Positions 24,760 through 32,963 of a stretch of 64,000 bases of DNA are shown in pieces. Below the pieces are notes generated by a model. It had not been told where the DNA came from, did not search any database, and saw only the letters and a program-made list of their open reading frames with translations. The stretch is taken from NCBI RefSeq assembly GCF_007827595.1, contig NZ_VISR01000024.1, forward strand, positions 1 through 64,000. The letters are read 5' to 3'. The position numbers and the translations under genes are program-made. How positions within the stretch are numbered: the stretch's first letter is position 1; each line of letters opens with the position of its first letter. The DNA is from Streptomyces sp. BK340 (GTDB taxonomy: Bacteria; Actinomycetota; Actinomycetes; Streptomycetales; Streptomycetaceae).

Positions 24760-24907
24760 TGAAACGGATGAAACAGGGCATTTATCCGCTCAGTTCACTC
24801 GCAGTTCTCCCACGGTTTCCACATCGTTATCGGCGACGGTTCACATCCGTCCCACCTGTCACGTAAGTTCAGACCAAGGTAATTCGCGTGAGCAAAGCTG
24901 CGCGGGC

Positions 24908-24940
24908 GGCACCGCGCAGTGGAGGGGGCTGCGCGGTGCC
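24908..24940. other. 12-bp perfect stem-loop with G-rich loop
   Basis: GGCACCGCGCAG pairs perfectly with CTGCGCGGTGCC, around the loop TGGAGGGGG. No T-tract follows. The loop could pair with the C7 tracts of the small RNA candidate about 290 bases downstream, but this is speculation. Confidence 0.5.
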
Positions 24941-25194
24941 GCGATGCCGAGTCGGACGTGTACCGGAACCGTCAAGTCGCCGTTCGCTGCCCGGGTAGCC
25001 CGTCGGGGGGACCCTCGGACAACTCGCCGAACCATCCTCAAGGCACCCTAAAACCTCTCGATCTCTCCATATGAGCCCCGATCGCCTGGGATTCCGCTGT
25101 GAATCGGCCATGAAATGCCCCGGAATCCATCGTTCCGCGTGCACCGGGGCGTCGTCGGACGATTCCGGAGAGTAGTTGTAGCGCGCCGATGCAC

Positions 25195-25275
25195 CCACCA
25201 TCCCTTACGAAGGGTTATGGTGGAAACCCCCCCTCGGGCCGGTCCGTCTCCCCCCCACGGACCGGCCCGTTTTTT
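25195..25275 (+). ncRNA. Candidate 6C-like small RNA with intrinsic terminator
   Basis: Hairpin 1 (25195-25223) is CCACCAT-CCCTT, loop ACG, AAGGG-TT-ATGGTGG. It is followed by a run of seven C (25227-25233). Hairpin 2 (25236-25268) has a 12-bp perfect stem GGGCCGGTCCGT/ACGGACCGGCCC whose 9-nt loop contains seven C, and ends in T6. Two hairpins with C6-or-longer tracts and a terminator are the hallmark of the actinobacterial 6C RNA class, though here the first C-run lies just after hairpin 1 and not clearly inside a loop. The 5' end is unknown; a promoter could lie near 25150-25185. It may also act as a terminator only. Confidence 0.5.
25236..25275 (+). terminator. Strong rho-independent terminator
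   Basis: A 12-bp perfect stem, C-rich 9-nt loop and six T residues. It is the most canonical terminator in the window, and no protein gene ends just upstream, so it probably ends a small RNA. Confidence 0.88.
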
Positions 25276-25490
25276 CATGGGGCGCTCCCGGAACTTCGGA
25301 ACGAGGGACGGGCGTCCCCGCCCAGGGGCGAGGGGCCTGCGGGAGTACGGCTCCGCCGCGTGCGTGCGACGAGCCCCCACCGGCCCGCACGAACCCCGCG
25401 AATCACACCCTCGAACCCTCAAACCCCGAGCCCGAACCAAGCCGAAAGCAAGGGGTACGCTCAGAACCCGCCCAACCCCCGGAGGGTCCC

Positions 25491-26264
25491 GTGAACGTGC
25501 GCGACACGCTGCGCAGCCTGCTCGTCAGGCTTTACGCACGCCGGGTGGAAGGCCACCTGGACCACGCCCAGGTGCCCAAGCACATCGGCGTGATCATGGA
25601 CGGCAATCGCCGCTGGGCGAAGGCCGCCGGCTCCACCACGGTGCACGGCCACCGCGTCGGCGCCGAGAAGATCGAGGAGTTCCTCGGCTGGTGCACCGAG
25701 ACCGACGTCGAGGTCGTCACCCTGTGGCTGCTGTCCACGGACAACTTCGACCGCCCGCAGGACGAGCTGGGTCCCCTGCTCGGCATCATCGAGGACGTCG
25801 TCCGCACCCTCGCCGCCGACGGCCGCTGGCGGGTGCACCACGTCGGCACCCGCGACCTGCTGCCGTCCGGGATGCAGCGCACCCTCAAGGAGGCCGAGGA
25901 GACCACCGCCCACGTCGACGGGATAGTGGTCAACGTCGCCATCGGCTACGGCGGCCGCCAGGAGATCGCCGACGCCGTGCGCTCCATGCTCCTCGACGCC
26001 CGGGACAAGGGCGTGTCGATGGACGACCTCGCCGAGTCCGTCGACATCGACATGATCGGCCGTCATCTCTACACCGGAGCCCAGCCCGACCCGGACCTGG
26101 TGATCCGCACCAGCGGCGAGCAGCGGCTGTCCGGATTCATGCTGTGGCAGACCGCGCATTCCGAGTACTACTTCTGCGAGGTCTTCTGGCCCGCCTTCCG
26201 CAAGGTCGACTTCCTGCGCGCACTGCGCGACTACGCGGCACGTCACCGCCGTTACGGCGGCTGA
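25491..26264 (+). CDS. uppS: Isoprenyl (polyprenyl diphosphate) cis-transferase
   Basis: A 257-residue cis-prenyltransferase that condenses isopentenyl diphosphate to make long-chain polyprenyl carriers for cell-wall synthesis. The active-site motif HIGVIMDGNRRWAK (about 31-44, catalytic Asp in MDGN) and GHRVGAEKIEEFL are present, with TLWLLSTDNFDRP, DLVIRTSGEQRLSGFMLWQ and SEYYFCEVFWPAF at the C-terminus. The GTG start at 25491 has GGAGGG 6 nt upstream. Streptomyces usually have more than one such enzyme, so it could make a shorter or special chain. Confidence 0.9.
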   Translation: MNVRDTLRSLLVRLYARRVEGHLDHAQVPKHIGVIMDGNRRWAKAAGSTTVHGHRVGAEKIEEFLGWCTETDVEVVTLWLLSTDNFDRPQDELGPLLGIIEDVVRTLAADGRWRVHHVGTRDLLPSGMQRTLKEAEETTAHVDGIVVNVAIGYGGRQEIADAVRSMLLDARDKGVSMDDLAESVDIDMIGRHLYTGAQPDPDLVIRTSGEQRLSGFMLWQTAHSEYYFCEVFWPAFRKVDFLRALRDYAARHRRYGG

Positions 26265-26637
26265 GCCGACTCGAACACCCCGCCCGTCAGCACTGGGGCG
26301 GAGTGTTCGGTTCACCCCGGTTGGGGCGCAAGTAACGAGGAGTTCACCGGCGCGCTGTTGGCGGCTTTTGCATGGCGGTGCATGTTCGAGGGCATAAGCC
26401 AAGCAGGTCGACGCCCGAACCACGGGCGTCGGATCTCAGCGGGCGGCACGGGGCCGTCCGCCCGGGAGGCCCTTTGCACCAGCCCGACCGTGCGGTCACA
26501 GCACGGAAGCAGCCGCGGAGGTCCGGTGTCCGGCCCGCCGTTCGCGGGGGCCAGGGACCGGTCGCAATGCTCCCTCCCTCCCGGCCCGGCTTCCACTTCG
26601 TCGCTCCCCGACCTCATCCGAGGGGGTACGTCCTTCC
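26265..26637. other. Intergenic region upstream of phoH-like gene
   Basis: A 373-base gap. It starts with the terminator hairpin of the isoprenyl transferase gene and contains a GACGCCCG/CGGGCGTC stem-loop at 26410-26430. No gene is seen. The PhoH transcript may have a long leader here. Confidence 0.5.
26272..26310 (+). terminator. Terminator hairpin after isoprenyl transferase gene
   Basis: CGAACACCCCGCC pairs with GGGGCGGAGTGTTCG with a small bulge; only a short TT follows. It lies just after the isoprenyl transferase stop. Confidence 0.7.
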
Positions 26638-27963
26638 GTGGTGACCAGCACAAAGCGCCACAAGTCTGACCGGCGCACGTATGTTCTCGACACCAGCGTC
26701 CTGCTGGCCGACCCGAACGCCCTGACCCGCTTCGACGAGCACGAGGTCGTGCTCCCCATCGTGGTGGTCACGGAGCTGGAGGCCAAGAGGCACCATCCCG
26801 AGCTCGGGTACTTCGCCCGTCAGGCCCTGCGCCTGCTGGACGACTACCGGGTCAAGCATGGTCGCCTCGACGCCCCCATCCCGATCGGGGAGCTGGGCGG
26901 AACGATCCGTGTCGAGCTCAACCACTCGGACCCCAGCGTGCTGCCCACCGGCTACCGCCTGGGGGACAACGACTCCCGCATCCTCGCGGTGGCCCGGAAC
27001 CTGCAGGCCGAGGGGTACGACGTCACCGTCGTGTCGAAGGACCTGCCGCTCCGGATCAAGGCCTCCTCCGTCGGTCTGCTGGCCGAGGAGTACCGGGCCG
27101 AGCTCGCCATCACGGAGAACTCCGGCTGGACCGGAATGTCCGAACTGACGCTCTCCGGCGAGCAGGTGGACATCCTCTTCGAGGAGGGGCACGTGTACGT
27201 CCCGGAGGTCTCCGACCTCCCCGTGCACACCGGCCTGACCATCCAGTCCGAGCGAGGCAAGGCGCTCGGCCGGATCTCCGCCGAGGGCAACGTCCGTCTC
27301 GTGCGCGGAGACCGGGAGGCGTTCGGCATCAAGGGCCGCAGCGCCGAGCAGCGCATCGCGCTCGACCTGCTGCTCGACCCGGACGTCGGCATCGTCTCGA
27401 TGGGCGGCCGGGCCGGCACCGGCAAGTCGGCGCTCGCGCTGTGCGCGGGTCTGGAGGCGGTCCTGGAGCGCCGTCAGCACCAGAAGGTGATGGTCTTCCG
27501 GCCGCTGTACGCGGTGGGCGGGCAGGAGCTGGGCTATCTGCCGGGCAGCGAGGCGGAGAAGATGAGCCCGTGGGCGCAGGCCGTCTTCGACACGCTCTCC
27601 GCGGTCACCAGCCGGGACGTCATCGAGGAGGTCACCGCGCGCGGGATGCTGGAGGTCCTGCCCCTGACCCACATCCGGGGCCGCTCCCTGCACGACGCGT
27701 TCGTGATCGTCGACGAGGCGCAGTCGCTGGAACGGAACGTCCTGCTGACCGTTCTGTCCCGAATCGGCGCGAATTCGCGGGTCGTTCTCACTCACGACGT
27801 GGCACAGCGGGACAATCTGCGCGTAGGCCGCTACGACGGTGTCGTCGCCGTCGTGGAGAAGCTGAAGGGGCATCCCCTCTTCGCGCACGTCACGCTGACG
27901 CGTTCCGAGAGGTCCCAGATTGCGGCGCTTGTGACCGAAATGCTGGAGGACGGTCATATCTGA
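26638..27963 (+). CDS. phoH: PIN domain-PhoH family ATPase
   Basis: A 441-residue fusion of an N-terminal PIN ribonuclease-type domain (about 12-140) and a C-terminal PhoH ATPase domain (about 225-441), the PhoH2-like layout of actinobacteria. The PIN domain shows YVLDTSVLLADPNAL, EVVLPIVVVTELEAKRH and the acidic GDNDSRILAVARNL. The ATPase domain shows Walker A GRAGTGKSALA (about 261-271), a Walker B region FVIVDEAQSLERN and an arginine-bearing VLSRIGANSRVVLTHDVAQ. Related proteins unwind and cut RNA in a sequence-specific way. The GTG start lies at 26638 (a second GTG follows at once). Several 10-base repeats lie directly after the stop. Confidence 0.9.
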   Translation: MVTSTKRHKSDRRTYVLDTSVLLADPNALTRFDEHEVVLPIVVVTELEAKRHHPELGYFARQALRLLDDYRVKHGRLDAPIPIGELGGTIRVELNHSDPSVLPTGYRLGDNDSRILAVARNLQAEGYDVTVVSKDLPLRIKASSVGLLAEEYRAELAITENSGWTGMSELTLSGEQVDILFEEGHVYVPEVSDLPVHTGLTIQSERGKALGRISAEGNVRLVRGDREAFGIKGRSAEQRIALDLLLDPDVGIVSMGGRAGTGKSALALCAGLEAVLERRQHQKVMVFRPLYAVGGQELGYLPGSEAEKMSPWAQAVFDTLSAVTSRDVIEEVTARGMLEVLPLTHIRGRSLHDAFVIVDEAQSLERNVLLTVLSRIGANSRVVLTHDVAQRDNLRVGRYDGVVAVVEKLKGHPLFAHVTLTRSERSQIAALVTEMLEDGHI

Positions 27964-28386
27964 TGTACATCTGACGTACATCTGACTTGCGCCCGACGCC
28001 CGTTGGCGCCGTCCGGCAAAGGCGAAGAGCCTAGCCGGGCGGCGCCTTGGTGTGTGGGGGTTTCCTGAAATCCCTAGGGGCAAACGAGGTGTGAGCTTTC
28101 ACACGCAACTCGGAATTGCCACCCGGTGTCGGGTTACGGCAGAGTCTCACTCCTGTCAGGCCCCGCATACGACACACCTGTACCCCCAGCGGTACGGCAC
28201 CACAGAAGCACCACTTCAACTCCATAGAGTCGTCGTATGCCGCCCGAGCATCACGTGGCGCTCCCTTCGCGGGAGTTGCCCACCGGGCCCGCGCCTCCCG
28301 TGACCCCGCAGTTGGGAGGCCAGTGCCAAGGGGCACGATTGCGTCCGCCAGGGTCACCGAAGCGGGCGATGCTGGAAGGAAACCGT
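27964..28386. other. Intergenic region before the transglycosylase gene
   Basis: A 423-base gap. It begins with direct repeats of CATCTGAYGTA overlapping the phoH-like stop, then the terminator at 28005-28046, then a long presumed leader for the transglycosylase gene. A c-di-AMP (ydaO-type) riboswitch was looked for because such genes often carry one, but its GGGTGAAT-type conserved core was not found. Confidence 0.5.
28005..28046 (+). terminator. Terminator hairpin after phoH-like gene
   Basis: A 13-bp stem, GGCGCCGTCCGGC with GCCGGGCGGCGCC (one G-T pair), and a 16-nt loop, followed by TTGGTGTG. Confidence 0.75.
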
Positions 28387-29079
28387 GTGAGCCGGATTTC
28401 GGTCCGGGGATTCGCAGTGGCATCGGCCACCGCGGTCACCGCCGTCGGAAGCGTAGTCGGCGTTGCCTCGGGCAGCACCGCGCAGCCCAACGACGCAGAG
28501 GCGACGGCAGCCGACACCACGCTTCTCGCGGACATACCCGCGGGTCAGCAGGCCCAGGTGCAGACCGCGTCCCTGACGCAGCAGGCCGACTCGCAGGCCA
28601 TCGCCGCGGACGCGAGCGCCAAGAAGGACGCCGAGGCAGCCGCCCGCAAGGCCGCCGCCGAGACCGCGGTCGCCAAGAAGGCTGCCGCCGAGAAGGCGGA
28701 GAAGGAAGCCAAGGCCCGCGCGGAGGCGAAGAAGGCGACCACCCGGTCGACCCGCGACTCCTCCAGCTTCCCCGTGCAGAGCAACTACACCGTCGCGCAG
28801 ATCCAGGCGATGGCGCGTCAGATGGTCGCGAGCGGCCAGTTCCAGTGCTTCAGCAACATCGTGGACCACGAGTCCAGCTGGAACTACCACGCGACCAACG
28901 CCTCCTCCGGTGCCTACGGTCTCTTCCAGGCCCTGCCCGCCGGCAAGTACGCGTCCGCCGGTGCCGACTGGCAGACGAACCCGGCCACCCAGATCAAGTG
29001 GGGCCTCAACTACATGAACAGCCGGTACGGCAGCCCCTGTGAGGCCTGGTCGTTCTGGCAGGCCAACCACTGGTACTAG
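28387..29079 (+). CDS. Secreted lytic transglycosylase-like protein
   Basis: A 230-residue exported cell-wall hydrolase. The signal peptide spans about residues 1-33 (hydrophobic core FAVASATAVTAVGSVVGVASG). A charged Ala/Lys/Glu coiled-coil stretch follows (about 75-130), then a transglycosylase SLT-like domain (about 145-230) with IVDHESSWNYHATNASSGAYGLFQALP (in parts; catalytic Glu in HESSW) and PCEAWSFWQANHWY at the C-terminus. It cleaves peptidoglycan glycan strands. The GTG at 28387 has GGAAGGA 6 nt upstream, and this is decisive over longer frames. It probably acts in growth or spore germination. Confidence 0.9.
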   Translation: MSRISVRGFAVASATAVTAVGSVVGVASGSTAQPNDAEATAADTTLLADIPAGQQAQVQTASLTQQADSQAIAADASAKKDAEAAARKAAAETAVAKKAAAEKAEKEAKARAEAKKATTRSTRDSSSFPVQSNYTVAQIQAMARQMVASGQFQCFSNIVDHESSWNYHATNASSGAYGLFQALPAGKYASAGADWQTNPATQIKWGLNYMNSRYGSPCEAWSFWQANHWY

Positions 29080-29107
29080 GCCACCCGGTTCTCGCTCAAC
29101 CCTGCGC

Positions 29108-29139
29108 AGCCCCTCCCCGTCCTAGGGGGAGGGGCTTTC
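29108..29139 (+). terminator. Terminator hairpin after transglycosylase gene
   Basis: AGCCCCTCCCC pairs perfectly with GGGGAGGGGCT around a 7-nt loop, followed by TTTC. Confidence 0.85.
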
Positions 29140-29218
29140 GCCCTGTACGGTCGTACTCGATCGACTCCAGGGGGGAGTGGTGGCGGACACCCGGGGACGC
29201 GGGGGAAGAGGACGGATC

Positions 29219-30571
29219 ATGTCGCGAGTGCCAGGGTGGCTCGGCCGGCTCGGTGCCGGGCTGACCGAGATGAGCGAGCGGCTGGACGAGCGCCGCGCCG
29301 AGGTGGAGAAGGACACCGTCCCCGAACCCGCACGCGCCGAGCGGCCCGCCGACCCGGTGGTGCCCGCGCCCCGGCCCGCCGTCCCGTCCGGCCCCCGCCC
29401 CGACCCCGCCGAGGCGGTGCCCTGGGGTGTGCGCGTCGCGGCCGAGGCCGGCTGGCGGCTGCTGGTCCTCGCCGGCACCGTGTGGGTCCTCATGCGGGTC
29501 ATCAGCGCCGTACAACTGGTGGTCTTCGCCTTCGTCATCGCCCTGCTGATCACCGCCCTGCTCCAGCCGACGGTCGCCCGGCTCAGGCGCCGCGGGGTGC
29601 CGCGGGGTCCGGCCACCGCGATGACCGCCATCCTCGGCTTCGTCATCATGGGCCTGATGGGCTGGTTCGTGACCTGGCAGGTCATGGAGAACATCGACAC
29701 GCTCTCCACCCAGATCCAGAGCGGAATCGACGACCTGCGCAACTGGCTGCTGAAGAGCCCGTTCCACGTCACCGACAAGCAGATCAACCAGATCGCCAAG
29801 AACCTCCGCGAGGCGATCGGCGCCAACGCCGACCAGATCACGTCGGCCGGCCTGGAGGGCGTCCAGGTCATCGTCGAGGCTCTGACCGGCATCCTGCTGG
29901 TGTTCTTCTCGACGCTGTTCCTGCTCTACGACGGCGAGCGCATCTGGCAGTGGTTCCTCAAGCTGGTGCCCGCCGCCGCCCGCCCGGGCGTGGCCGGTGC
30001 CGGCCCGCGTGCCTGGCGCACCCTCACGGCCTACGTCCGTGGCACGGTCCTGGTCGCCCTCATCGACGCCATCTTCATCGGCATCGGCATCTACTTCCTG
30101 AACGTGCCGATGGCGGTCCCGCTGGCCGTCTTCATCTTCCTGTTCTCGTTCATCCCGCTCGTGGGCGCGGTCGCCTCCGGGGCGCTGGCGGTGATCGTGG
30201 CGCTGGTGACGCAGGGCGTCTTCGCGGCCGTCATGACCCTCGCCGTGGTCCTCGCCGTCCAGCAGATCGAGGGCCACGTCCTGCAGCCGTTCATCCTGGG
30301 CCGCGCGGTCCGTGTCCACCCGCTCGCGGTGGTCCTCACGGTGGCGACCGGCGGCATGGTGGCGGGTATCGGCGGTGCGGTGGTGGCCGTACCGCTGGTG
30401 GCGGTGACGAACACGGTGGTGGGTTATCTGCGGCAGTACTCGCAGGAGGCTCAGCTTCAGTCAGCCCGTCCGGCGTTTGAGGACGAGGCCGTTCAGGCCG
30501 ACGGGGGGTCTGGGGGCGCAGCCCCCGGGGACGCCTGGGGAAACACCGAGGGCCTCGCCCACAAGGAGTGA
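29219..30571 (+). CDS. AI-2E family (PerM-type) membrane transporter
   Basis: A 450-residue permease. A charged head (about 1-70) is followed by the AI-2E/PerM domain with about eight transmembrane helices, including VLMRVISAVQLVVFAFVIALL, the GGTVAGIGG-like glycine turns and FLFSFIPLVGAVASGALA. The ATG at 29219 has AGAGGA 7 nt upstream; an in-frame GTG lies at 29177. Family members export small molecules or act as Na+/H+ exchangers; the substrate is unknown. The last ~30 codons come from a dispersed repeat read in frame (ARPAFEDEAVQADGG), so the natural C-terminus has been extended. Confidence 0.85.
   Translation: MSRVPGWLGRLGAGLTEMSERLDERRAEVEKDTVPEPARAERPADPVVPAPRPAVPSGPRPDPAEAVPWGVRVAAEAGWRLLVLAGTVWVLMRVISAVQLVVFAFVIALLITALLQPTVARLRRRGVPRGPATAMTAILGFVIMGLMGWFVTWQVMENIDTLSTQIQSGIDDLRNWLLKSPFHVTDKQINQIAKNLREAIGANADQITSAGLEGVQVIVEALTGILLVFFSTLFLLYDGERIWQWFLKLVPAAARPGVAGAGPRAWRTLTAYVRGTVLVALIDAIFIGIGIYFLNVPMAVPLAVFIFLFSFIPLVGAVASGALAVIVALVTQGVFAAVMTLAVVLAVQQIEGHVLQPFILGRAVRVHPLAVVLTVATGGMVAGIGGAVVAVPLVAVTNTVVGYLRQYSQEAQLQSARPAFEDEAVQADGGSGGAAPGDAWGNTEGLAHKE
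30464..30535 (+). repeat. Dispersed Streptomyces repeat, copy 1
   Basis: This stretch begins GCCCGTCCGGCGTTTGAGGA and ends in a GGGGGCGCAGCCCCCG hairpin. It closely matches 47211-47282. It lies inside the 3' end of the transporter gene and is translated. The same motif is frequent between Streptomyces genes (from memory). Confidence 0.8.
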
Positions 30572-30580
30572 GCGAGGCCC
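30550..30580. terminator. Bidirectional terminator between transporter and ahpD
   Basis: GGGCCTCGC pairs with GCGAGGCCC around a loop containing the transporter stop codon; the convergent ahpD gene ends 12 bases later. Confidence 0.7.
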
Positions 30581-30592
30581 CGGCAAGACGGC

Positions 30593-31126
30593 CTACTCAG
30601 CGAGCAGCGCCTCGGCGTCCAGCGTGACGCCGACCGCCTGGATCACGGAGGCGATCTTGAACGCCTCCTGGACGACCTCACGGTCGACGCCGGCCTTGCG
30701 CAGCACCTGCTCGTGCGAGTCCAGGCACAGCCCGCAGCCGTTGATCGCGGAGACCGCGAACGACCACAGCTCGAAGTCGACCTTCTCCACGCCCGGGTTG
30801 CCGATGACGTTCATCCGCAGGCCCGCGCGCAGCGTCCCGTACTCGTGGTCGGACAGCAGGTGACGCGTCCGGTAGAAGACGTTGTTCATCGCCATGATCG
30901 CGGCCGCGGACTTGGCCGCGGTATACGCCTCAGGCGTGAGGTTCGCCTTCGCCTCGGGCTCCAGCTCACGCAGGACGATGGGGGAACGGGAGGCGATGGC
31001 GGTCGCCAGCACCGTGCCCCACAGCTGCTGCGCGGGCAGGTCGGAGTTGCCGATGACCGAGCCCAGGTTGAGCTTCAGGTCCTTGGCGTAGTCCGGGACG
31101 CGGGACTTCAGTGAGTCGAGCGACAT
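30593..31126 (-). CDS. ahpD: Alkyl hydroperoxidase AhpD
   Basis: A 177-residue AhpD that reduces AhpC, linking it to dihydrolipoamide. The catalytic CxxC motif C131-GLC-C134 with H138 (INGCGLCLDSHEQ) and the helical FYRTRHLLSD are typical. The length fits. It starts 3 bases after the ahpC stop, so the two are one operon controlled by OxyR. Confidence 0.95.
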   Translation of the reverse strand: MSLDSLKSRVPDYAKDLKLNLGSVIGNSDLPAQQLWGTVLATAIASRSPIVLRELEPEAKANLTPEAYTAAKSAAAIMAMNNVFYRTRHLLSDHEYGTLRAGLRMNVIGNPGVEKVDFELWSFAVSAINGCGLCLDSHEQVLRKAGVDREVVQEAFKIASVIQAVGVTLDAEALLAE

Positions 31127-31129
31127 GGG

Positions 31130-31684
31130 TCACTCACCGGCCAGCAGCGCGACCGGGTCCAGGGTCTCGTCGCCCTTGCTCCAGTTGCACGGGCACAGCT
31201 CGTCGGTCTGCAGGGCGTCCAGGACCCGCAGGACCTCCTTGGGGTTACGGCCGACGGAGCCGGCGGTCACCATGGAGAACTGGATCTCGTTGTTCTGGTC
31301 GACGATGAAGACGGCACGCTTGGCGAAGCCGTCCTCGCCCTCGATGCCGAGGTCGCGCATCAGCTCGTGCTTGGAGTCGGCCATCATCGGGAACGGCAGG
31401 TCGCGCAGGTCGTCGTGGTCCTTGCGCCAGGCGTGGTGGACGAACTCGGAGTCACCGGAGAAGCCGAGGACCTGGGCGTCACGGTCGGCGAACTCGTCGT
31501 TCAGCTTGCCGAACGCGGCGATCTCGGTCGGGCACACGAAGGTGAAGTCCTTGGGCCAGGCGAAAACGATCTTCCACTTGCCCTCGTAGGTCTTGTGGTT
31601 GATCGTGTCGAACTCCTTGCCCTTCTCCAGCGAGACGCAGGCGGTCAGTTCGAACTCGGGGAACTTGTCACCGACAGTGAGCAC
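31130..31684 (-). CDS. ahpC: Alkyl hydroperoxide reductase AhpC (peroxiredoxin)
   Basis: A 184-residue 2-Cys peroxiredoxin that reduces H2O2 and organic peroxides. The peroxidatic cysteine is C51 in DFTFVCPTEI, and the resolving-side cysteines are in ELCPCNWSKG near the C-terminus. The start is GTG at 31684 with AAGGAG 7 nt upstream. The promoter region shared with the divergent oxyR gene has a LysR-type symmetric site. Confidence 0.95.
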   Translation of the reverse strand: MLTVGDKFPEFELTACVSLEKGKEFDTINHKTYEGKWKIVFAWPKDFTFVCPTEIAAFGKLNDEFADRDAQVLGFSGDSEFVHHAWRKDHDDLRDLPFPMMADSKHELMRDLGIEGEDGFAKRAVFIVDQNNEIQFSMVTAGSVGRNPKEVLRVLDALQTDELCPCNWSKGDETLDPVALLAGE

Positions 31685-31781
31685 TAGCTCTCCTTGCAGC
31701 GAAGAAAAGCCCCTTTTGAGGGCGTTTTCTCGTATGGGTTGGACGCCGTCGATGGTGGCACAGGGTGCATTGATTAGTGAA

Positions 31782-31818
31782 ATAGCTACACTCGGTCTTG
31801 TTGATCGGAGGTAGCTAT
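31782..31818. promoter_or_regulatory. Candidate OxyR operator
   Basis: ATAGCTAC (31782-31789) and GTAGCTAT (31811-31818) form an inverted repeat with 21 bases between, in the ahpC-oxyR gap just before the oxyR start. LysR-type OxyR tetramers bind such extended symmetric sites, and this position allows autorepression and control of ahpC. Confidence 0.65.
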
Positions 31819-31820
31819 CA

Positions 31821-32774
31821 GTGACCATCAGTAACGGCAAACGGAGGCAGCCGAGCCTCGCACAGTTGCGTGCCTTCGCCGCCGTGGCCGAGCATCTGCA
31901 CTTCCGGGACGCGGCGGCCGCCATCGGGATGAGCCAGCCCGCCCTGTCCGGGGCGGTCTCGGCGCTCGAGGAGACCCTGGGGGTGACCCTCCTCGAGCGT
32001 ACGACCCGCAAGGTGCTGCTCTCGCCCGCCGGTGAGCGGCTGGCCGTACGGGCGAAGGCGGTGCTGGACGAGGTCGGGGCACTGCTGGAGGAGGCCGAGG
32101 CGGTCCGGGCCCCGTTCACCGGGGTGCTGCGGCTCGGGGTGATCCCGACCGTCGCGCCGTACCTGCTGCCCACCGTGCTGCGGCTGGTGCACGAGCGGTA
32201 CCCGCAGCTCGACCTCCAGGTGCACGAGGAGCAGACCGCGAACCTCATCGACGGCCTCCACACCGGCCGGCTCGACCTGCTGTTGCTTGCTGTTCCGCTC
32301 GGTGTGCCCGGTGTCGTGGAACTCCCGCTGTTCGACGAGGACTTCGTACTCGTCACTCCGCTGGACCACTGGCTGGGCGGCCGCGAGGGAATTCCGCGCG
32401 AGGCCCTGAAGGAGCTCAACCTGCTGCTCCTGGACGAGGGGCACTGTCTGCGCGACCAGGCGCTGGACATCTGCCGGGAGGCGGGGCGGGAGGACGCGCC
32501 GGTCACCACCACGGCCGCCGGGCTCTCCACCCTGGTCCAGCTCGTCGCGGGCGGCCTCGGCTGCACGCTGCTTCCGCGCACCGCCCTCAAGGTGGAGGCC
32601 ACCCGCAGCAGCCGGCTGCTCACCGGCTCCTTCGCGGAGCCCGCCCCGAGCCGTCGTATCGCCCTCGCCATGCGCACCGGCGCGGCCCGCGGTGCGGAGT
32701 ACGAGGAGCTGGCGACCGCCCTGCGCGAGGCCCTGGGGCCGCTGCCCGTCCGGGTGTGGGACGGCGGCGTCTGA
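31821..32774 (+). CDS. oxyR: Hydrogen-peroxide-sensing LysR regulator OxyR
   Basis: A 317-residue LysR-type activator. An N-terminal HTH (about 12-70, LHFRDAAAAIGMSQPALSGA) is followed by the sensing domain with the redox cysteines C209 and C218 in GHCLRDQALDICRE, the pattern known from E. coli OxyR (C199/C208). Disulfide formation turns on ahpC-ahpD. The GTG at 31821 has GGAGG 8 nt upstream. It is divergent from ahpC. Confidence 0.95.
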   Translation: MTISNGKRRQPSLAQLRAFAAVAEHLHFRDAAAAIGMSQPALSGAVSALEETLGVTLLERTTRKVLLSPAGERLAVRAKAVLDEVGALLEEAEAVRAPFTGVLRLGVIPTVAPYLLPTVLRLVHERYPQLDLQVHEEQTANLIDGLHTGRLDLLLLAVPLGVPGVVELPLFDEDFVLVTPLDHWLGGREGIPREALKELNLLLLDEGHCLRDQALDICREAGREDAPVTTTAAGLSTLVQLVAGGLGCTLLPRTALKVEATRSSRLLTGSFAEPAPSRRIALAMRTGAARGAEYEELATALREALGPLPVRVWDGGV

Positions 32775-32963
32775 GGGGCGGGCGCCCGCGCCACGGAATC
32801 GATCAAATGAGCTTCCGGTAAAGCGAGTTGAGCGGCACCAACCGTCAACTTCGGCCAGCTCGGGACAGGTCGGAAAGGCCTGACTGAAATATGCCTACGA
32901 ACTGATACACATACCCCCTCAGTGCGACGCGTCACGCGTGTGTGCGAAGAGCCAAGGGGAGTG

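Larger units (their letters stand above)
24760..25490. other. Long intergenic region with candidate small RNA and hairpins
   Basis: A 731-base gap between the methyltransferase and isoprenyl transferase genes. It contains a 12-bp perfect hairpin (24908-24940) with a G-rich loop, a possible 36-codon frame at 24888 (GTG with AAGG 8 nt upstream; weak), the candidate C-rich small RNA (25195-25275), and the upstream region of the isoprenyl transferase gene. The left part is more AT-rich than the surrounding genes. Confidence 0.6.

Noticed and set aside
24888..24998. A 36-codon frame starting GTG with AAGG upstream
   Set aside because: The product is Arg/Pro-rich with no family, and the frame overlaps a perfect hairpin that explains its composition better.
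28047..28386. Possible c-di-AMP (ydaO) riboswitch before the transglycosylase gene
   Set aside because: The conserved core of that riboswitch could not be found; the leader is simply long.
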